Source: a virus
Direction: 5' to 3' (one strand)
IMG/VR virus record: IMGVR_UViG_3300036820_000010
Span: 1 to 64,000 of that record
DNA: 64,000 bases
Below are positions 14,070 through 23,012 of the stretch, in pieces. The notes below the pieces were generated by a model that had not been told where the DNA came from, did no database searches, and saw only the letters and a program-made list of their open reading frames with translations. How positions within the stretch are numbered: position 1 is the stretch's first letter; each line of letters starts with the position of its first letter. The translations under genes and the position numbers were made by a program.

Positions 14070-15470
14070 ATGGAGCCTTGGCAGGAGAAAGCTGAGAAGG
14101 CGAGGACCTTGATCGAGCAGATCAAGATCGCCAAGAACAACGTCAGTTCTGCCGAGGAAGCGATGAAGCTTCGGAAGCAGTTCGACGACGCCCGCAAACT
14201 CGCTCAGGAAGCCCACACCGAGAGAACTTCTCTAGAGAAGGCTCGCCTCGACGAGGTCCTAGGTGAGTTCGAGAACGAGAAGGCTTCGGAGGAGAAGAGG
14301 ACTGCTTCTTCTGAGATGTACCGCATCGCTCCTCCTACCTCTGACGGGCGGTCGATGACTGCTTCGGGTCGCATGCAGACCCTGGGTGAAAGGATGCGGG
14401 CTGACAAGGCTCGGGTCATGTACACCGAGAGGGCAGTCAAGTCGATCCCCGACCTTCACCAGGCTGCTCTCGCTGAGGGAACTGGTTCGAGTGGTGGATA
14501 CCTGGTCGTTCCTCAGTACCTCCAGGACCTGTTCGCTGAAACTCGTCGCCAGGGAAACGCCCTTCGCGCCTATGGGTGGATGAACGTCCATCCAGTCGAG
14601 TCGAACCAGGTCTACATCCCTAAGGGATCGGGTTCTGCTTCGGTCACCATGATCGGTGAAAACGTGCAGAAGCCCAGCGCAGACCAGTCCTACGCCCAGA
14701 TCTCAGTGGCCATCTTCACTGCGGCCGGCATCTCGAAGCAGTCGAAGCAGTTGGTCATGGACTCGTCCCCGACCGTCCTTGACCTGTCCACCCGAGAACT
14801 CGGAACTCTCTTGGGCAACTTGGAAGAGGGCAAGGTCATCAATGGGTCTGGGTCCTCAGAACCCTTGGGCATCCTGGGCACTTCTGGTCTGGCCATCACC
14901 CCGCAGACGGCCAGTGATTCGGTTGTCGGAACGGTTGCTGCCTCGGCTACGCAGCAGGATGTGATCGATCAGATCCTGAACGCGGTCGTGGCCGTCACCT
15001 CGTCCTACTACGCTCCCCCGAACGGGTGTCTGATGCACCCCCGGCGCCTAGGGTGGCTCCTGCAGGGTAAGGACACGAACAACAACTACCTGTTCAACCG
15101 GAACGGAACCTTCCGCCAGCCCAACTTCGATCCCGCGATGCAGACGGTCAACTCGATGTCGACCGCGATCAACACCCCTCCGTACGACCTCTTCGGCCTT
15201 CCGATCGGGACCTCGACCAACATCCCGACCGACTCCAACTACGGAGTCTCGGGCAACTCCGACCAGGACGTGATCATCGTCGGCGCCTGGCAGGAGGCCC
15301 ACTGGTTCCAGCGTCAGGACGTGACCGTTGACACGACCGACGTTGCGGGTGAGTCCTGGGAGTACAACCAGGTCTGGATCCGCGCTGAGGAGAGGTTCGG
15401 ATTCACTGCAGCCCGATACCCGAACGCCTTCGCCGTCGTCTCGGGTAAGGGCCTTTCTGCTCCTGCTTAA
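14070..15470 (+). CDS. Major capsid protein (HK97 fold)
   Basis: 466 residues. A charged coiled-coil N-terminus (residues 1-110, delta-domain-like scaffold) is followed by the capsid domain: GTGSSGGYLVVPQYLQDLFAETRR is the typical N-arm/E-loop entry, QVYIPKGSGSASVTMIGE the E-loop, and SKQSKQLVMDSSPTVLDL with LEEGKVINGSGSSEPLGILG the spine helix and P-domain. The N-terminal coiled coil is probably cut off by the protease encoded just upstream. Highest-expressed virion protein by analogy. Confidence 0.95.
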   Translation: MEPWQEKAEKARTLIEQIKIAKNNVSSAEEAMKLRKQFDDARKLAQEAHTERTSLEKARLDEVLGEFENEKASEEKRTASSEMYRIAPPTSDGRSMTASGRMQTLGERMRADKARVMYTERAVKSIPDLHQAALAEGTGSSGGYLVVPQYLQDLFAETRRQGNALRAYGWMNVHPVESNQVYIPKGSGSASVTMIGENVQKPSADQSYAQISVAIFTAAGISKQSKQLVMDSSPTVLDLSTRELGTLLGNLEEGKVINGSGSSEPLGILGTSGLAITPQTASDSVVGTVAASATQQDVIDQILNAVVAVTSSYYAPPNGCLMHPRRLGWLLQGKDTNNNYLFNRNGTFRQPNFDPAMQTVNSMSTAINTPPYDLFGLPIGTSTNIPTDSNYGVSGNSDQDVIIVGAWQEAHWFQRQDVTVDTTDVAGESWEYNQVWIRAEERFGFTAARYPNAFAVVSGKGLSAPA

Positions 15471-15473
15471 GTC

Positions 15474-15959
15474 ATGATCAGTGACAACCGGATCGGAGAT
15501 CCTCCGGCCACTGTCTCTGACAACCGCATCGGGGATCGTCTCGCTGACGGCCACGAGGTGGGTGAGGTCGATACCTCACCCGGCCTCACCGATGCCGAGA
15601 AAGCCCAGAGGGAAAGTCAGCCTGGTCCCCAGGACCCGCAAGAGGAAGTTAGACGCCAAGAAGACGTCAAGGGTGACGCTGCGAGGAACTCGCAGATTGC
15701 GGCTGAGAAGTCTGATGACAAGACCTCGGACGAAGACGAGGAACCGGAGAGACCCGAAGAGACTGGTTCCCAAGGTGGGTCTGAGGACGAGACCGAGAAC
15801 ACAGATGGAACTACCGACGCATCAGGGGTCGTTGCTACTCCAGGTGCTGTCGAGCATGCCCAGACCTTAGGAGTCGATATCTCCGAGGTCCAGGGAACCG
15901 GCCGAGGTGGGCAGGTCACTAAGGCTGACGTTGAGTCCCACGTAACGAACAACCAGTAA
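15474..15959 (+). CDS. Acidic protein with C-terminal E3-binding (PSBD-like) domain
   Basis: 161 residues. The N-terminus carries a near-duplicate (DNRIGDPPATVS and DNRIGDRLADG) and the middle is a long acidic disordered tail. The last ~36 residues (ATPGAVEHAQTLGVDISEVQ, then GTGRGGQVTKADVESH) match the peripheral-subunit-binding domain of 2-oxo acid dehydrogenases: a P-A-x-x-A helix, the LGVD turn, and the GTGxGGxVTKADV loop-helix. In a phage head operon it probably serves as a small interaction module or head decoration/connector adaptor rather than an enzyme subunit. Confidence 0.75.
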   Translation: MISDNRIGDPPATVSDNRIGDRLADGHEVGEVDTSPGLTDAEKAQRESQPGPQDPQEEVRRQEDVKGDAARNSQIAAEKSDDKTSDEDEEPERPEETGSQGGSEDETENTDGTTDASGVVATPGAVEHAQTLGVDISEVQGTGRGGQVTKADVESHVTNNQ

Positions 15960-15968
15960 GGAGACCCC

Positions 15969-16709
15969 GTGGGCGACTGGTTCGAGTCGGGAGAATACGC
16001 CTGGTGGTCGTCGTGGGACTGGAACCCAGCAACCCTACCTTGGTTGACTCCACCTCCCCCGGGAATCATGAGGTGGTCGGTCACTCGTACTGTTGAACCC
16101 ATCTCAGATCCTGTCTTCTTAGAGGATGTCAAGATGCACCTGCGTGTTGACAACACCGAAGAGGACGCTTACATCCAGGACCTGATCACAGGTGCAGTCG
16201 AGTACATCGAACAGAACTACCAGGTCGCCTACCTAGCTCAGACCAATCGCCTGACCTTGGACCACTTCCCGATGCGCTGGAGGCTAGAAAAGTGGCCGTG
16301 GTCAGGTACTCCTTACGGGTCTATCTTGCTCCCAGGAAAACCAGTAACTGGAGTAGTTTCAGTCAACTACCTCGACACCAATGGGGATGTGCAGGTCGTC
16401 GACTCGACAATCTATGCTCCTGCCTTGCAGGCATCTCCTTTGTCTAAGATAGTCCTGAAACCCGGGAACAACGATTGGCCTCGCCTTCTCCTGGGTCAGC
16501 CTTCAGGTGGGGTCTACGTTGACTACACCTTGGGTTACACGAACCTAGCCAAGGTACCCAAGCGCTGGAAGCAAGCCTTGTATCTCCTGGTTGCCTCCTG
16601 GTATGAGAACCGCGAAGAAGTTGGTGTCGAGTACAGGACAGCGATGACTCAGCCTCCGTTGGGCATGCGTGACATCATGGGTCACGCACTACCTCCTCTG
16701 GTAGGCTGA
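15969..16709 (+). CDS. Head-tail connector (gp6-like adaptor)
   Basis: 246 residues from GTG with AAGGAG 5 nt upstream. A Trp/Pro-rich N-terminal leader is followed at about residue 45 by DPVFLEDVKMHLRVDNTEEDAYIQDLITGAVEYIEQ, the four-helix start of the HK97 gp6 / SPP1 gp15 adaptor family. A beta insertion and VPKRWKQALYLLVASWYENREE at the end complete the fold. It docks under the portal to receive the stopper and tail. Confidence 0.85.
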   Translation: MGDWFESGEYAWWSSWDWNPATLPWLTPPPPGIMRWSVTRTVEPISDPVFLEDVKMHLRVDNTEEDAYIQDLITGAVEYIEQNYQVAYLAQTNRLTLDHFPMRWRLEKWPWSGTPYGSILLPGKPVTGVVSVNYLDTNGDVQVVDSTIYAPALQASPLSKIVLKPGNNDWPRLLLGQPSGGVYVDYTLGYTNLAKVPKRWKQALYLLVASWYENREEVGVEYRTAMTQPPLGMRDIMGHALPPLVG

Positions 16710-16713
16710 GACC

Positions 16714-17073
16714 ATGCCTCTTGTCCTCGAAGACAAACCCCAACGCGCAGGAGTACTCAACCGGAGAGTTCAGATCCAGAAGCAGGTCAAGGACCCGATC
16801 ACAGGCAAGACCAAGTTCATCAACTTTACTCGGGCCTGGGTTGGATTCTCTGCCCAGTTGGCTACTGAAACTCCAGGATCTGCTGCCTCGTCTGGGGGAA
16901 CCTATCTGAAACCCCCTGACATCCTAGCCGAGTCAGTCCAGATGCGCTTCCAGCGAGGGATCAACCCACGCATGCGCATCCTGTACGGGCAACGTACTCT
17001 AGAGATCGTCGGAGTCGTAGACGTAAATGAAAAACATAACGTTCTGGTCATGGCCGTCAGAGAAGTCATCTGA
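16714..17073 (+). CDS. Head closure (stopper) protein, gp16-like
   Basis: 119 residues. LNRRVQIQKQVKDPITGKTKFINFTRAWVGF near residues 14-45 and FQRGINPRMRILYGQRTLEIVGVVDVNEKHNVLVMAVREV near the end are typical of the SPP1 gp16/phage head-tail joining family. It plugs the portal channel. Stop overlaps the next ATG. Confidence 0.85.
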   Translation: MPLVLEDKPQRAGVLNRRVQIQKQVKDPITGKTKFINFTRAWVGFSAQLATETPGSAASSGGTYLKPPDILAESVQMRFQRGINPRMRILYGQRTLEIVGVVDVNEKHNVLVMAVREVI

Positions 17074-17603
17074 TGGCCTACCAGGATATCCTGAACGCAC
17101 TTGCACGTTTCGTCGGGGGCACCCAGCCGACTGCGGATCAAATCGCAGCAGGGTCCCAGGTACCTTCCAAGATCCAACCGTGGTGGTACTCGGGTTCTGA
17201 CACAGGCGATGATTCTGGGGTAGCAGGGTTGGTTGGGTGCTTCTCTCTTCCAGTCGAGGCAATCGATCAGACACCAGTCGGGATGGTTTTGCCTGCTCTC
17301 TGGAAACCAGACGGACAACCCTCACCTAGAATGGGCCTGAAGTTGACTTTAGAGGAGTTCCGTCTCCGTCTCTTGACCGGGCACGACGACCTGACCCAGA
17401 ACATGGCCGACCTGGTCAACTTCAGGGATTCAATCGAAGAGATGATCGCCTCACACATGACTTTAGGGTCTCAACCTACAGTCGAGACAACCGACTGCCG
17501 CCAGGGAGAGTTCCTAGAAATCGAACTCGGAGGGGAAGTTTACCTCTCTATCGAGTTCGCAGTATTCATCCACAGGGCCTCAACCGTACAATATAGTGGG
17601 TAA
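17073..17603 (+). CDS. Tail terminator candidate / neck protein
   Basis: 176 residues; start overlaps the stop of the stopper gene. By position (after the stopper, before the tail tube) it fills the tail-terminator or neck slot. The central helix (LKLTLEEFRLRLLTGHDDLTQNMADLVNFRDSIEEMI) and the C-terminal strands are compatible. I could not recognise a family motif, so the assignment is positional. Confidence 0.6.
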   Translation: MAYQDILNALARFVGGTQPTADQIAAGSQVPSKIQPWWYSGSDTGDDSGVAGLVGCFSLPVEAIDQTPVGMVLPALWKPDGQPSPRMGLKLTLEEFRLRLLTGHDDLTQNMADLVNFRDSIEEMIASHMTLGSQPTVETTDCRQGEFLEIELGGEVYLSIEFAVFIHRASTVQYSG

Positions 17604-17826
17604 GGAACAGGAGTTAAGGGAAGTGTACAGGTACAAGTTCGAAGGCGACTCACCCAGAGTCTTCCCTAGCCTAGGGGTCACTCTCAAACCAGGAGAGGAA
17701 TTCGACTACCCGGTCAAGTTGGACCTGACGTCTACCCCTCTCCTGTCTCTGGTCACTGCCCCTGCCCAAGACAAGACTTCGGCTGAGACTGAGAAGTCCG
17801 ATACTACCTCTAAGGAGAGCAAATAG
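17596..17826 (+). CDS. Small virion-region hypothetical protein
   Basis: 76 residues from GTG, overlapping the previous gene by 8 nt. A beta-rich first half (VYRYKFEGDSPRVFPSLGVTLKPGEEFDYP) is followed by an acidic Ser/Thr-rich tail. A TACAAT four bases upstream resembles a leaderless promoter but may be chance. Likely a small head-tail or tail accessory protein. Confidence 0.65.
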   Translation: MGKEQELREVYRYKFEGDSPRVFPSLGVTLKPGEEFDYPVKLDLTSTPLLSLVTAPAQDKTSAETEKSDTTSKESK

Positions 17827-18995
17827 TGCCTCAACCAAACTGGAAGGTAGTCGTCGGGATGGGCAAGGAGTCTGTCTGGGGAACAGCAGTTGCCCCAACT
17901 GTCTTTCTCTCTACCGACAAACCCGCCTTCGACGAGAAGATCACTCCTGTCCTAGATCAGGGCTTGAGAGGGATTCGGGCCAAGACCCACGCTCTGTCCC
18001 CTGCCCAAGGCATGACCGACGTAGATGTCCCGGATATGCCCTTCTATGGGGATGACTCAGGAAATCTCCTGATGGCCCTGATGGGGGTCGATACGTTTTC
18101 TGGAGGAACCCAGAAAACCGGTACGATCGCTGCCTCGGCTAAAGGGGCAACCTCGCTCACCTACACCATCGTCGGGGGAACTACTGCCCCAGTCATCGGG
18201 GACACCTTCAAGATCATAGACGCTGTCAACGGCAACGAGTTGGTCACCTTAACCGGAGTGACCGGGGCAGGACCTTACTCCCTCACGGTTGCCGCGACCA
18301 AGTACCTGCACCCAGCAGCGACCGTCGCAGACTCTCTGTTCTCCCACGTCTTCACACTTCTCAACACTGCAGCACCCCCGTCCTACACGTTCACCAAGTA
18401 CGACGCGTTGGTCTCGACCATGCGTCAGTTCCCCGGGTGCTATCTGACTTCTCTCAACCCGAAGTTCTCCAACCCAGGCTCCCTGACCTGTGATGCCAAA
18501 GGCTTAGGCCTACTCGGATCTGAGACTACTAACGGAACTGCCTCCTACTCTGCCGAACCCTTCTACGTCCCGTGGCAGACCTCCTTCATGCTGGCTGGAG
18601 TAGCCAACGCCCGCATCATCGATTTCGACTTCACGATCACCGGAGACTCGTCCCAGGTGTTCGGGATGAACGGGACTCAAAACCCGACCGCAGCAGTTGC
18701 CGGGATGTTCTCGGTGACTGGGACCTACACAGTAGTCCCAGACGACTACACCGAGTTCAACTACTACCTGCAAAACACCCAACCCCCTGTGATTGCGACT
18801 GTAGACAACGGGTCTACTCGATTCATCATGCAGATGTCGGAGTGTGCTTTCGAGGATCCAGTCACCTTCGACCATTCCGGAGACTACACCCAACTCTCGG
18901 TCGCCTTCGAGGCGATCGCCAACGCTACCGACGGGGGTACTGGATTGTCTCCCTTCAAGGCCACCCTTCTGAACCAAAAGGCGTCTGCATACTAA
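17826..18995 (+). CDS. Major tail (tube) protein
   Basis: 389 residues from GTG overlapping the previous stop. Opens KVVVGMGKESVWGTAVAPTVFLST, the entry typical of phage tail tube proteins (gp17.1/TTP_Ig families), and has two long beta domains with an Ig-like insertion around residues 90-140 (GTIAASAKGATSLTYTI, LVTLTGVTGAGPYSLTV). Polymerises into the tail tube. Followed directly by the tail chaperones, as expected. Confidence 0.85.
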   Translation: MPQPNWKVVVGMGKESVWGTAVAPTVFLSTDKPAFDEKITPVLDQGLRGIRAKTHALSPAQGMTDVDVPDMPFYGDDSGNLLMALMGVDTFSGGTQKTGTIAASAKGATSLTYTIVGGTTAPVIGDTFKIIDAVNGNELVTLTGVTGAGPYSLTVAATKYLHPAATVADSLFSHVFTLLNTAAPPSYTFTKYDALVSTMRQFPGCYLTSLNPKFSNPGSLTCDAKGLGLLGSETTNGTASYSAEPFYVPWQTSFMLAGVANARIIDFDFTITGDSSQVFGMNGTQNPTAAVAGMFSVTGTYTVVPDDYTEFNYYLQNTQPPVIATVDNGSTRFIMQMSECAFEDPVTFDHSGDYTQLSVAFEAIANATDGGTGLSPFKATLLNQKASAY

Positions 18996-19490
18996 ATGCC
19001 AGGTTACTTTGATCGATCGACCCAGGAGGACATCACCCGCCTCTACTTGCCTTCGACCGCGACCGAGTGGGAAGAAAAGAAGGACTCCAAGACAGGAATC
19101 ATTTCTTCTGGGGACCCGATCGCAGGAGAAGAGTGGGTCGATCTGAGAAAGCCTCGCTATGGAGATCGCCTCAAAGCCCAGACTTCAGTTGCGATCGTCA
19201 AGCCTGACCCGATGAAGGGGGGTCAGGTCATCCAAGACATCGACTCCAACCGCTATATGACCACCCTGATGACTCGTCTCATCGTCAAGTGGTCGTTGAC
19301 CGAAGACGGACAGGCAACGGCTGATCTTCTCCTAGAACTCGAACCCGAAGATGGAGACTACCTCGCCAACAAGGTCAACGGGATGATGGGAGGTAGTCCG
19401 AAACCCGAGGATCTAGCCCCTTTCACGAACGGCTCTGGGCAGCACTTAGTTCAGGAAGGACCGAAGACGAAGAAGTCCTCCGCTTCCTGA
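18996..19490 (+). CDS. Tail assembly chaperone G
   Basis: 164 residues in the unshifted frame, immediately downstream of the tube gene and upstream of gp10-like and tape-measure genes. Its 3' end contains the slippery heptamer CCCTTTC at 19418; most ribosomes read through to the TGA at 19488 and make this form. It binds the tape measure protein during tail assembly. Assigned by position, size and the frameshift. Confidence 0.85.
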   Translation: MPGYFDRSTQEDITRLYLPSTATEWEEKKDSKTGIISSGDPIAGEEWVDLRKPRYGDRLKAQTSVAIVKPDPMKGGQVIQDIDSNRYMTTLMTRLIVKWSLTEDGQATADLLLELEPEDGDYLANKVNGMMGGSPKPEDLAPFTNGSGQHLVQEGPKTKKSSAS

Positions 19491-19669
19491 ATCGAGCCGT
19501 CCTGTACAAAACCTACGGGTGGTCTCCTGATACTGTCAACGAACTCGAACTTGAGGAAGCGGATAACCTAGTCCTCCACCTAGAATACATCCAAAAGATC
19601 GAGGATAGGGAACGCAAGAGGGCAGAAGCCAAAGGTCCCAAACGCCCGCCTAACTCAAGGAGGATGTAG
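18996..19669 (+). CDS. Tail assembly chaperone GT (-1 frameshift product)
   Basis: Reading 18996-19424 in frame 0 and then slipping back one base at CCCTTTC leads into an open frame to TAG at 19667-19669. The added segment runs HERLWAALSSGRTEDEEVLR, then a helical, basic tail ending KRPPNSRRM. Total about 224 residues. The extension has no start codon or ribosome site of its own but is protein-like. This matches the conserved G/GT arrangement of siphovirus tails. Confidence 0.8.
19418..19424 (+). other. -1 programmed frameshift site CCCTTTC
   Basis: Canonical X XXY YYZ heptamer in the correct phase: GCC CCT TTC becomes CCC TTT, so both tRNAs re-pair on Pro and Phe codons. It lies about 65 nt before the zero-frame stop. 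Confidence 0.8.
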
Positions 19670-20055
19670 TGCCAGAGTACGTTGACATGGAAGGCTTCGA
19701 CGAGGCCAATGAAGCCCTTGCTTCTCTGCCTGACCTCCTCCGCGAAGCCATCTCTGATTCAGCGGGCGAGGGTACTTCTATCCTGTTGAACGCACTAGAG
19801 TCCCAGACCCCAGTCAGATCAGGCCGCTTGATCCGAGGGTGGAGAACTTCTGTCTCGACATCAGGGGACGAGGCGACAGGCAAAGTCTTCAACGAGACTC
19901 CCTATGGTCCGTATGTCGAGGCTGGCCGACATCCCCACCACCGCATGCGGTCAAACCCGTTCACCAAGAGAGGAATCTCTCTAGCCTCGGGTACCGTCCT
20001 GTCTCTCGCTGAGGCTAACGTCCAGGCAGTCGTCGATACCCTGAACCGAGAGTAA
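19669..20055 (+). CDS. HK97 gp10-like head-tail/tail protein
   Basis: 128 residues from GTG overlapping the chaperone stop. EALASLPDLLREAISDSAGEGTSILLNALESQTPVRSGRLIRGW followed by FNETPYGPYVEAGRHPHH is the signature of the HK97 gp10-like family (the P-V-R-S-G-x-L turn and the Y-x-x-Y-V-E-x-G). Usually sits before the tube gene; here it lies between chaperones and tape measure, a mild rearrangement. Confidence 0.85.
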   Translation: MPEYVDMEGFDEANEALASLPDLLREAISDSAGEGTSILLNALESQTPVRSGRLIRGWRTSVSTSGDEATGKVFNETPYGPYVEAGRHPHHRMRSNPFTKRGISLASGTVLSLAEANVQAVVDTLNRE

Positions 20056-23012
20056 TGGACCTCTCAGTCATCATCAAACTCGCAGCAGAAAACTTGGCTG
20101 CTGCGCAGCAGGTCCAGGCTGCCCTCGGGAGTATCGAGGCCCAGGGTTTAGGTGCTAACTCCTCTCTCGGTGACGTATCCAAGACATCTTCTGACACTGA
20201 CGCTTCCCTGAAGGCAGTTTCCTCTTCGACCATAGATGTGTCTGCCCGCCTAGCCGAGGCGAGAGTGTCGTCTGATTCTTTCAAAGACTCTCTGATCTCC
20301 CAAGGAGTAGCCACCAAAGTCGCTGACGACGCGGCCAAGGGATTGACGACTACTCTTGCTTCTAATCTAGTTTTCCAAGACCTAGCTCAATCAGCAACCG
20401 ACGCTGGGATGGCACTCGAGACAGTCTCTCCTGCCCTGAAGTCAACGGCCAACGACATGGTCACGGCCCAGGTGAATTCTGAGACTACTGCAGATGACAT
20501 GAACGTCTTGCAGTCGGCACTGATGAACCTGAACAATACCTTCTCGTCATCTAACTCCCATCTTGGAGCCTTTCCTAACCTACTGATCATGGGTGCGGTC
20601 GCGGCTGCTCCTCTGATCTTCGCCTTAAGCTCAGTTGCCATCGTCCTAGCTACCTTCACTGCAGGTCTGATCGCGGCTATGGCCGTGATGGCAATCGGGT
20701 TCGGGGGCCTTGCCCTACTCGCGGGCGGATTCACTTTCCTAGCCGTATCCATGGGCCATACTGCTGCAACTGCCCAGCAAGTGCAACAGGCCCAGTCGAA
20801 TTTGACTTCGGCCCAAGCATCTGCTGAGTCAGCCCAGAACTCCTACAACAGTGCAGTCAAAGCCAACGGAGCGAGTTCCTCCCAGGCCGAAATCGCCCTG
20901 CAAAGACTCCAAGTCGCCCAATCTAACGTCACCTCGGCCCAGAAGACCCTCAACTCAACTCTCGCCTCCCAGAAGGAAGGGACTTCTCCTGCTATCCTAG
21001 CCTTCAAACAATTGCAGGAGGCCTACAAGGGAGTAGCAACTTCCCTGGCCTTGATGAGCCAGGGCCCAGCAGCAGAGATCATCAACTTCTTGACCACCCT
21101 TGCCCCGATGATCGAACAAACTGGCCAAGACCTGGTCACCTGGTTCGGGCCTCGGGTCACTCCCCTGATCAACGCTCTCGGGGTCGGGTTCGAGATACTG
21201 CAGAACACTCTAGTCAACCTTGGAAACGTGGTCGGACCCTTCTTCGACCAGGTCCTGTCCGAAACCCCACAATTCTCTGCACTCCTAGTTGATATGTCGA
21301 ATATCGGGGTGTCGGCTGTCTCTGGACTTCTAACTAATCTTCTCAACCTCAGCAACTGGTTCATGCAAGAACTGCCTGTCTTCGGACCGATCGTCTCCCA
21401 GATCTTCGGAGGGGTAGGGACGATCCTCCAGAATGTCGGTCAGGCCTTCGGACAGATCTCTCTCCAGGTGATCGCCAACTGGCCTCAAGTCGTCAAGACC
21501 TTCCAGGAGGTCGGAGATGTCTTAGGCCCGGTTCTCAAGACCATCGGGGGCCTCGGAGACTTCGCTCTCCAACACCTGTCGGTCGTCACCCCGATCGTCC
21601 TCGGATTGGTCGGAGCACTCGTCATCTTGAAGACTACTGTGGCTGCCGTCCAGGCAGGCCAAGCTATCTACAACGCCTACCTCGTGATCGCTAAGGTAGC
21701 GACCTCCGCCTGGACCGTCGCCCAGGCAGTCTTCAACGGGGTCATGGCACTCGACCCGATCACTCTGATCATCATCGGGATCATCGTTCTGATCGCGATC
21801 ATCATCCTGGTCATCACTCACTGGAAAGAGTTTACTGCTGCTCTCCAAGTCGCCTGGACCTGGTTCACCAACGTCGCCTCAGTTGTCGAAGATTTCATCA
21901 AGACCCACTGGCCTCTGTTTGCTGCTGGACTGGTCACCGTCTTGGGCCCAGTTGGGGCACTGATCGATCTGATTATCTTGACTGTAACCCACTTCAACCA
22001 ACTTAAGACTACTGTTGAGAACGTCATGAGTTCCATGGGTTCTGCGATCGGGGGAGCCTTCTCCCAAATCGGGACCTTCATCCACAACGGACTGAAGGAC
22101 GCCCGCACAGTTTTAGTCGACTTCATCAAGATGGTCGACAATATCCCGGTCATCGGAGGGGCTATCTCGGGAGCGGGATTGACTCCCTCATCAGTACCTG
22201 CCTTCGCCCAGGGAGGATACGTCTCTCAGCCTACTCTCGCTGTAGTTGGAGAGGGAGGTGGCGGAGAGTACATGATCCCGACCGGAGCAGGAGCGGGATC
22301 TCGTGCTGTCGAATTGTGGAAGAAGGCAGGCGAGGCCTTAGGCATGGGCGCCAACATGACCGTAGGCAGCATCGGTGGACAGTGCCTGCAATGGGTATCT
22401 GACGTGACCGGATTGTTCTACGGGATTCCCATGGCAAGTGGACTTGCTCCCTACATCAACTCGGCTAGTGCTACTCCGGGAGAAGTCTTCGTCAGCATGA
22501 TTCCTCCCTATGGGCATACAGGATTTGTCTTGGGTACTGGGCCTTCTGCTAGTGTCGAGGACTCGAACTGGGTCGCCCCTTTGACCATCGGGATCCACAA
22601 ACTCAGCGACATTCCTGACATCGCAGGTTACATCAACCTAGGTAAGTCAGTATCAGGCCTCGCTAGTGCGACCAGCGCTACTGGTATCTTCGACATTCCT
22701 GCTCTGGTCAAGGGAGTAGTCACTTCTGCCCTTGGAGGCCTAGGCGGATGGGAGGGGGCAGTCGCTAAGGGTGTCGTCAACATCAGCGCTGACACCCTGA
22801 TCAAGAAGTTCGACCGCGGAGGTTCACTGCCTCGAGGCGCATCGATTGCGGTCAACGGGACAGGGTCTGCAGAATCTGTACTAGGCCCTCCTGCCGAACA
22901 GAAGTTGACGACCATAAACCAACTCCTCACTAGCATCGATAAGACTTTGAAGATGATCTCAGGCCAATCTCCCGCGGGCTCGAACGAGGCCCAGAAGGCA
23001 TACGGTGGCTAA
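20055..23012 (+). CDS. Tape measure protein with CHAP-like hydrolase domain
   Basis: 985 residues; TAATG overlap with the gene before. The N-terminal 170 residues are Ser/Ala-rich helices, hydrophobic segments lie near 176-240, 510-535, 565-585 and 615-640, and a coiled coil near 240-310. At roughly 1.5 angstrom per residue the tail would be about 150 nm. Near residues 770-860, GGQCLQWVSDVTGLFYG with Cys776, then PGEVFVSMIPPYGHTGFVLG with the His, match a CHAP-type cysteine amidase/peptidase, probably cutting peptidoglycan during DNA entry. Confidence 0.9.
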   Translation: MDLSVIIKLAAENLAAAQQVQAALGSIEAQGLGANSSLGDVSKTSSDTDASLKAVSSSTIDVSARLAEARVSSDSFKDSLISQGVATKVADDAAKGLTTTLASNLVFQDLAQSATDAGMALETVSPALKSTANDMVTAQVNSETTADDMNVLQSALMNLNNTFSSSNSHLGAFPNLLIMGAVAAAPLIFALSSVAIVLATFTAGLIAAMAVMAIGFGGLALLAGGFTFLAVSMGHTAATAQQVQQAQSNLTSAQASAESAQNSYNSAVKANGASSSQAEIALQRLQVAQSNVTSAQKTLNSTLASQKEGTSPAILAFKQLQEAYKGVATSLALMSQGPAAEIINFLTTLAPMIEQTGQDLVTWFGPRVTPLINALGVGFEILQNTLVNLGNVVGPFFDQVLSETPQFSALLVDMSNIGVSAVSGLLTNLLNLSNWFMQELPVFGPIVSQIFGGVGTILQNVGQAFGQISLQVIANWPQVVKTFQEVGDVLGPVLKTIGGLGDFALQHLSVVTPIVLGLVGALVILKTTVAAVQAGQAIYNAYLVIAKVATSAWTVAQAVFNGVMALDPITLIIIGIIVLIAIIILVITHWKEFTAALQVAWTWFTNVASVVEDFIKTHWPLFAAGLVTVLGPVGALIDLIILTVTHFNQLKTTVENVMSSMGSAIGGAFSQIGTFIHNGLKDARTVLVDFIKMVDNIPVIGGAISGAGLTPSSVPAFAQGGYVSQPTLAVVGEGGGGEYMIPTGAGAGSRAVELWKKAGEALGMGANMTVGSIGGQCLQWVSDVTGLFYGIPMASGLAPYINSASATPGEVFVSMIPPYGHTGFVLGTGPSASVEDSNWVAPLTIGIHKLSDIPDIAGYINLGKSVSGLASATSATGIFDIPALVKGVVTSALGGLGGWEGAVAKGVVNISADTLIKKFDRGGSLPRGASIAVNGTGSAESVLGPPAEQKLTTINQLLTSIDKTLKMISGQSPAGSNEAQKAYGG

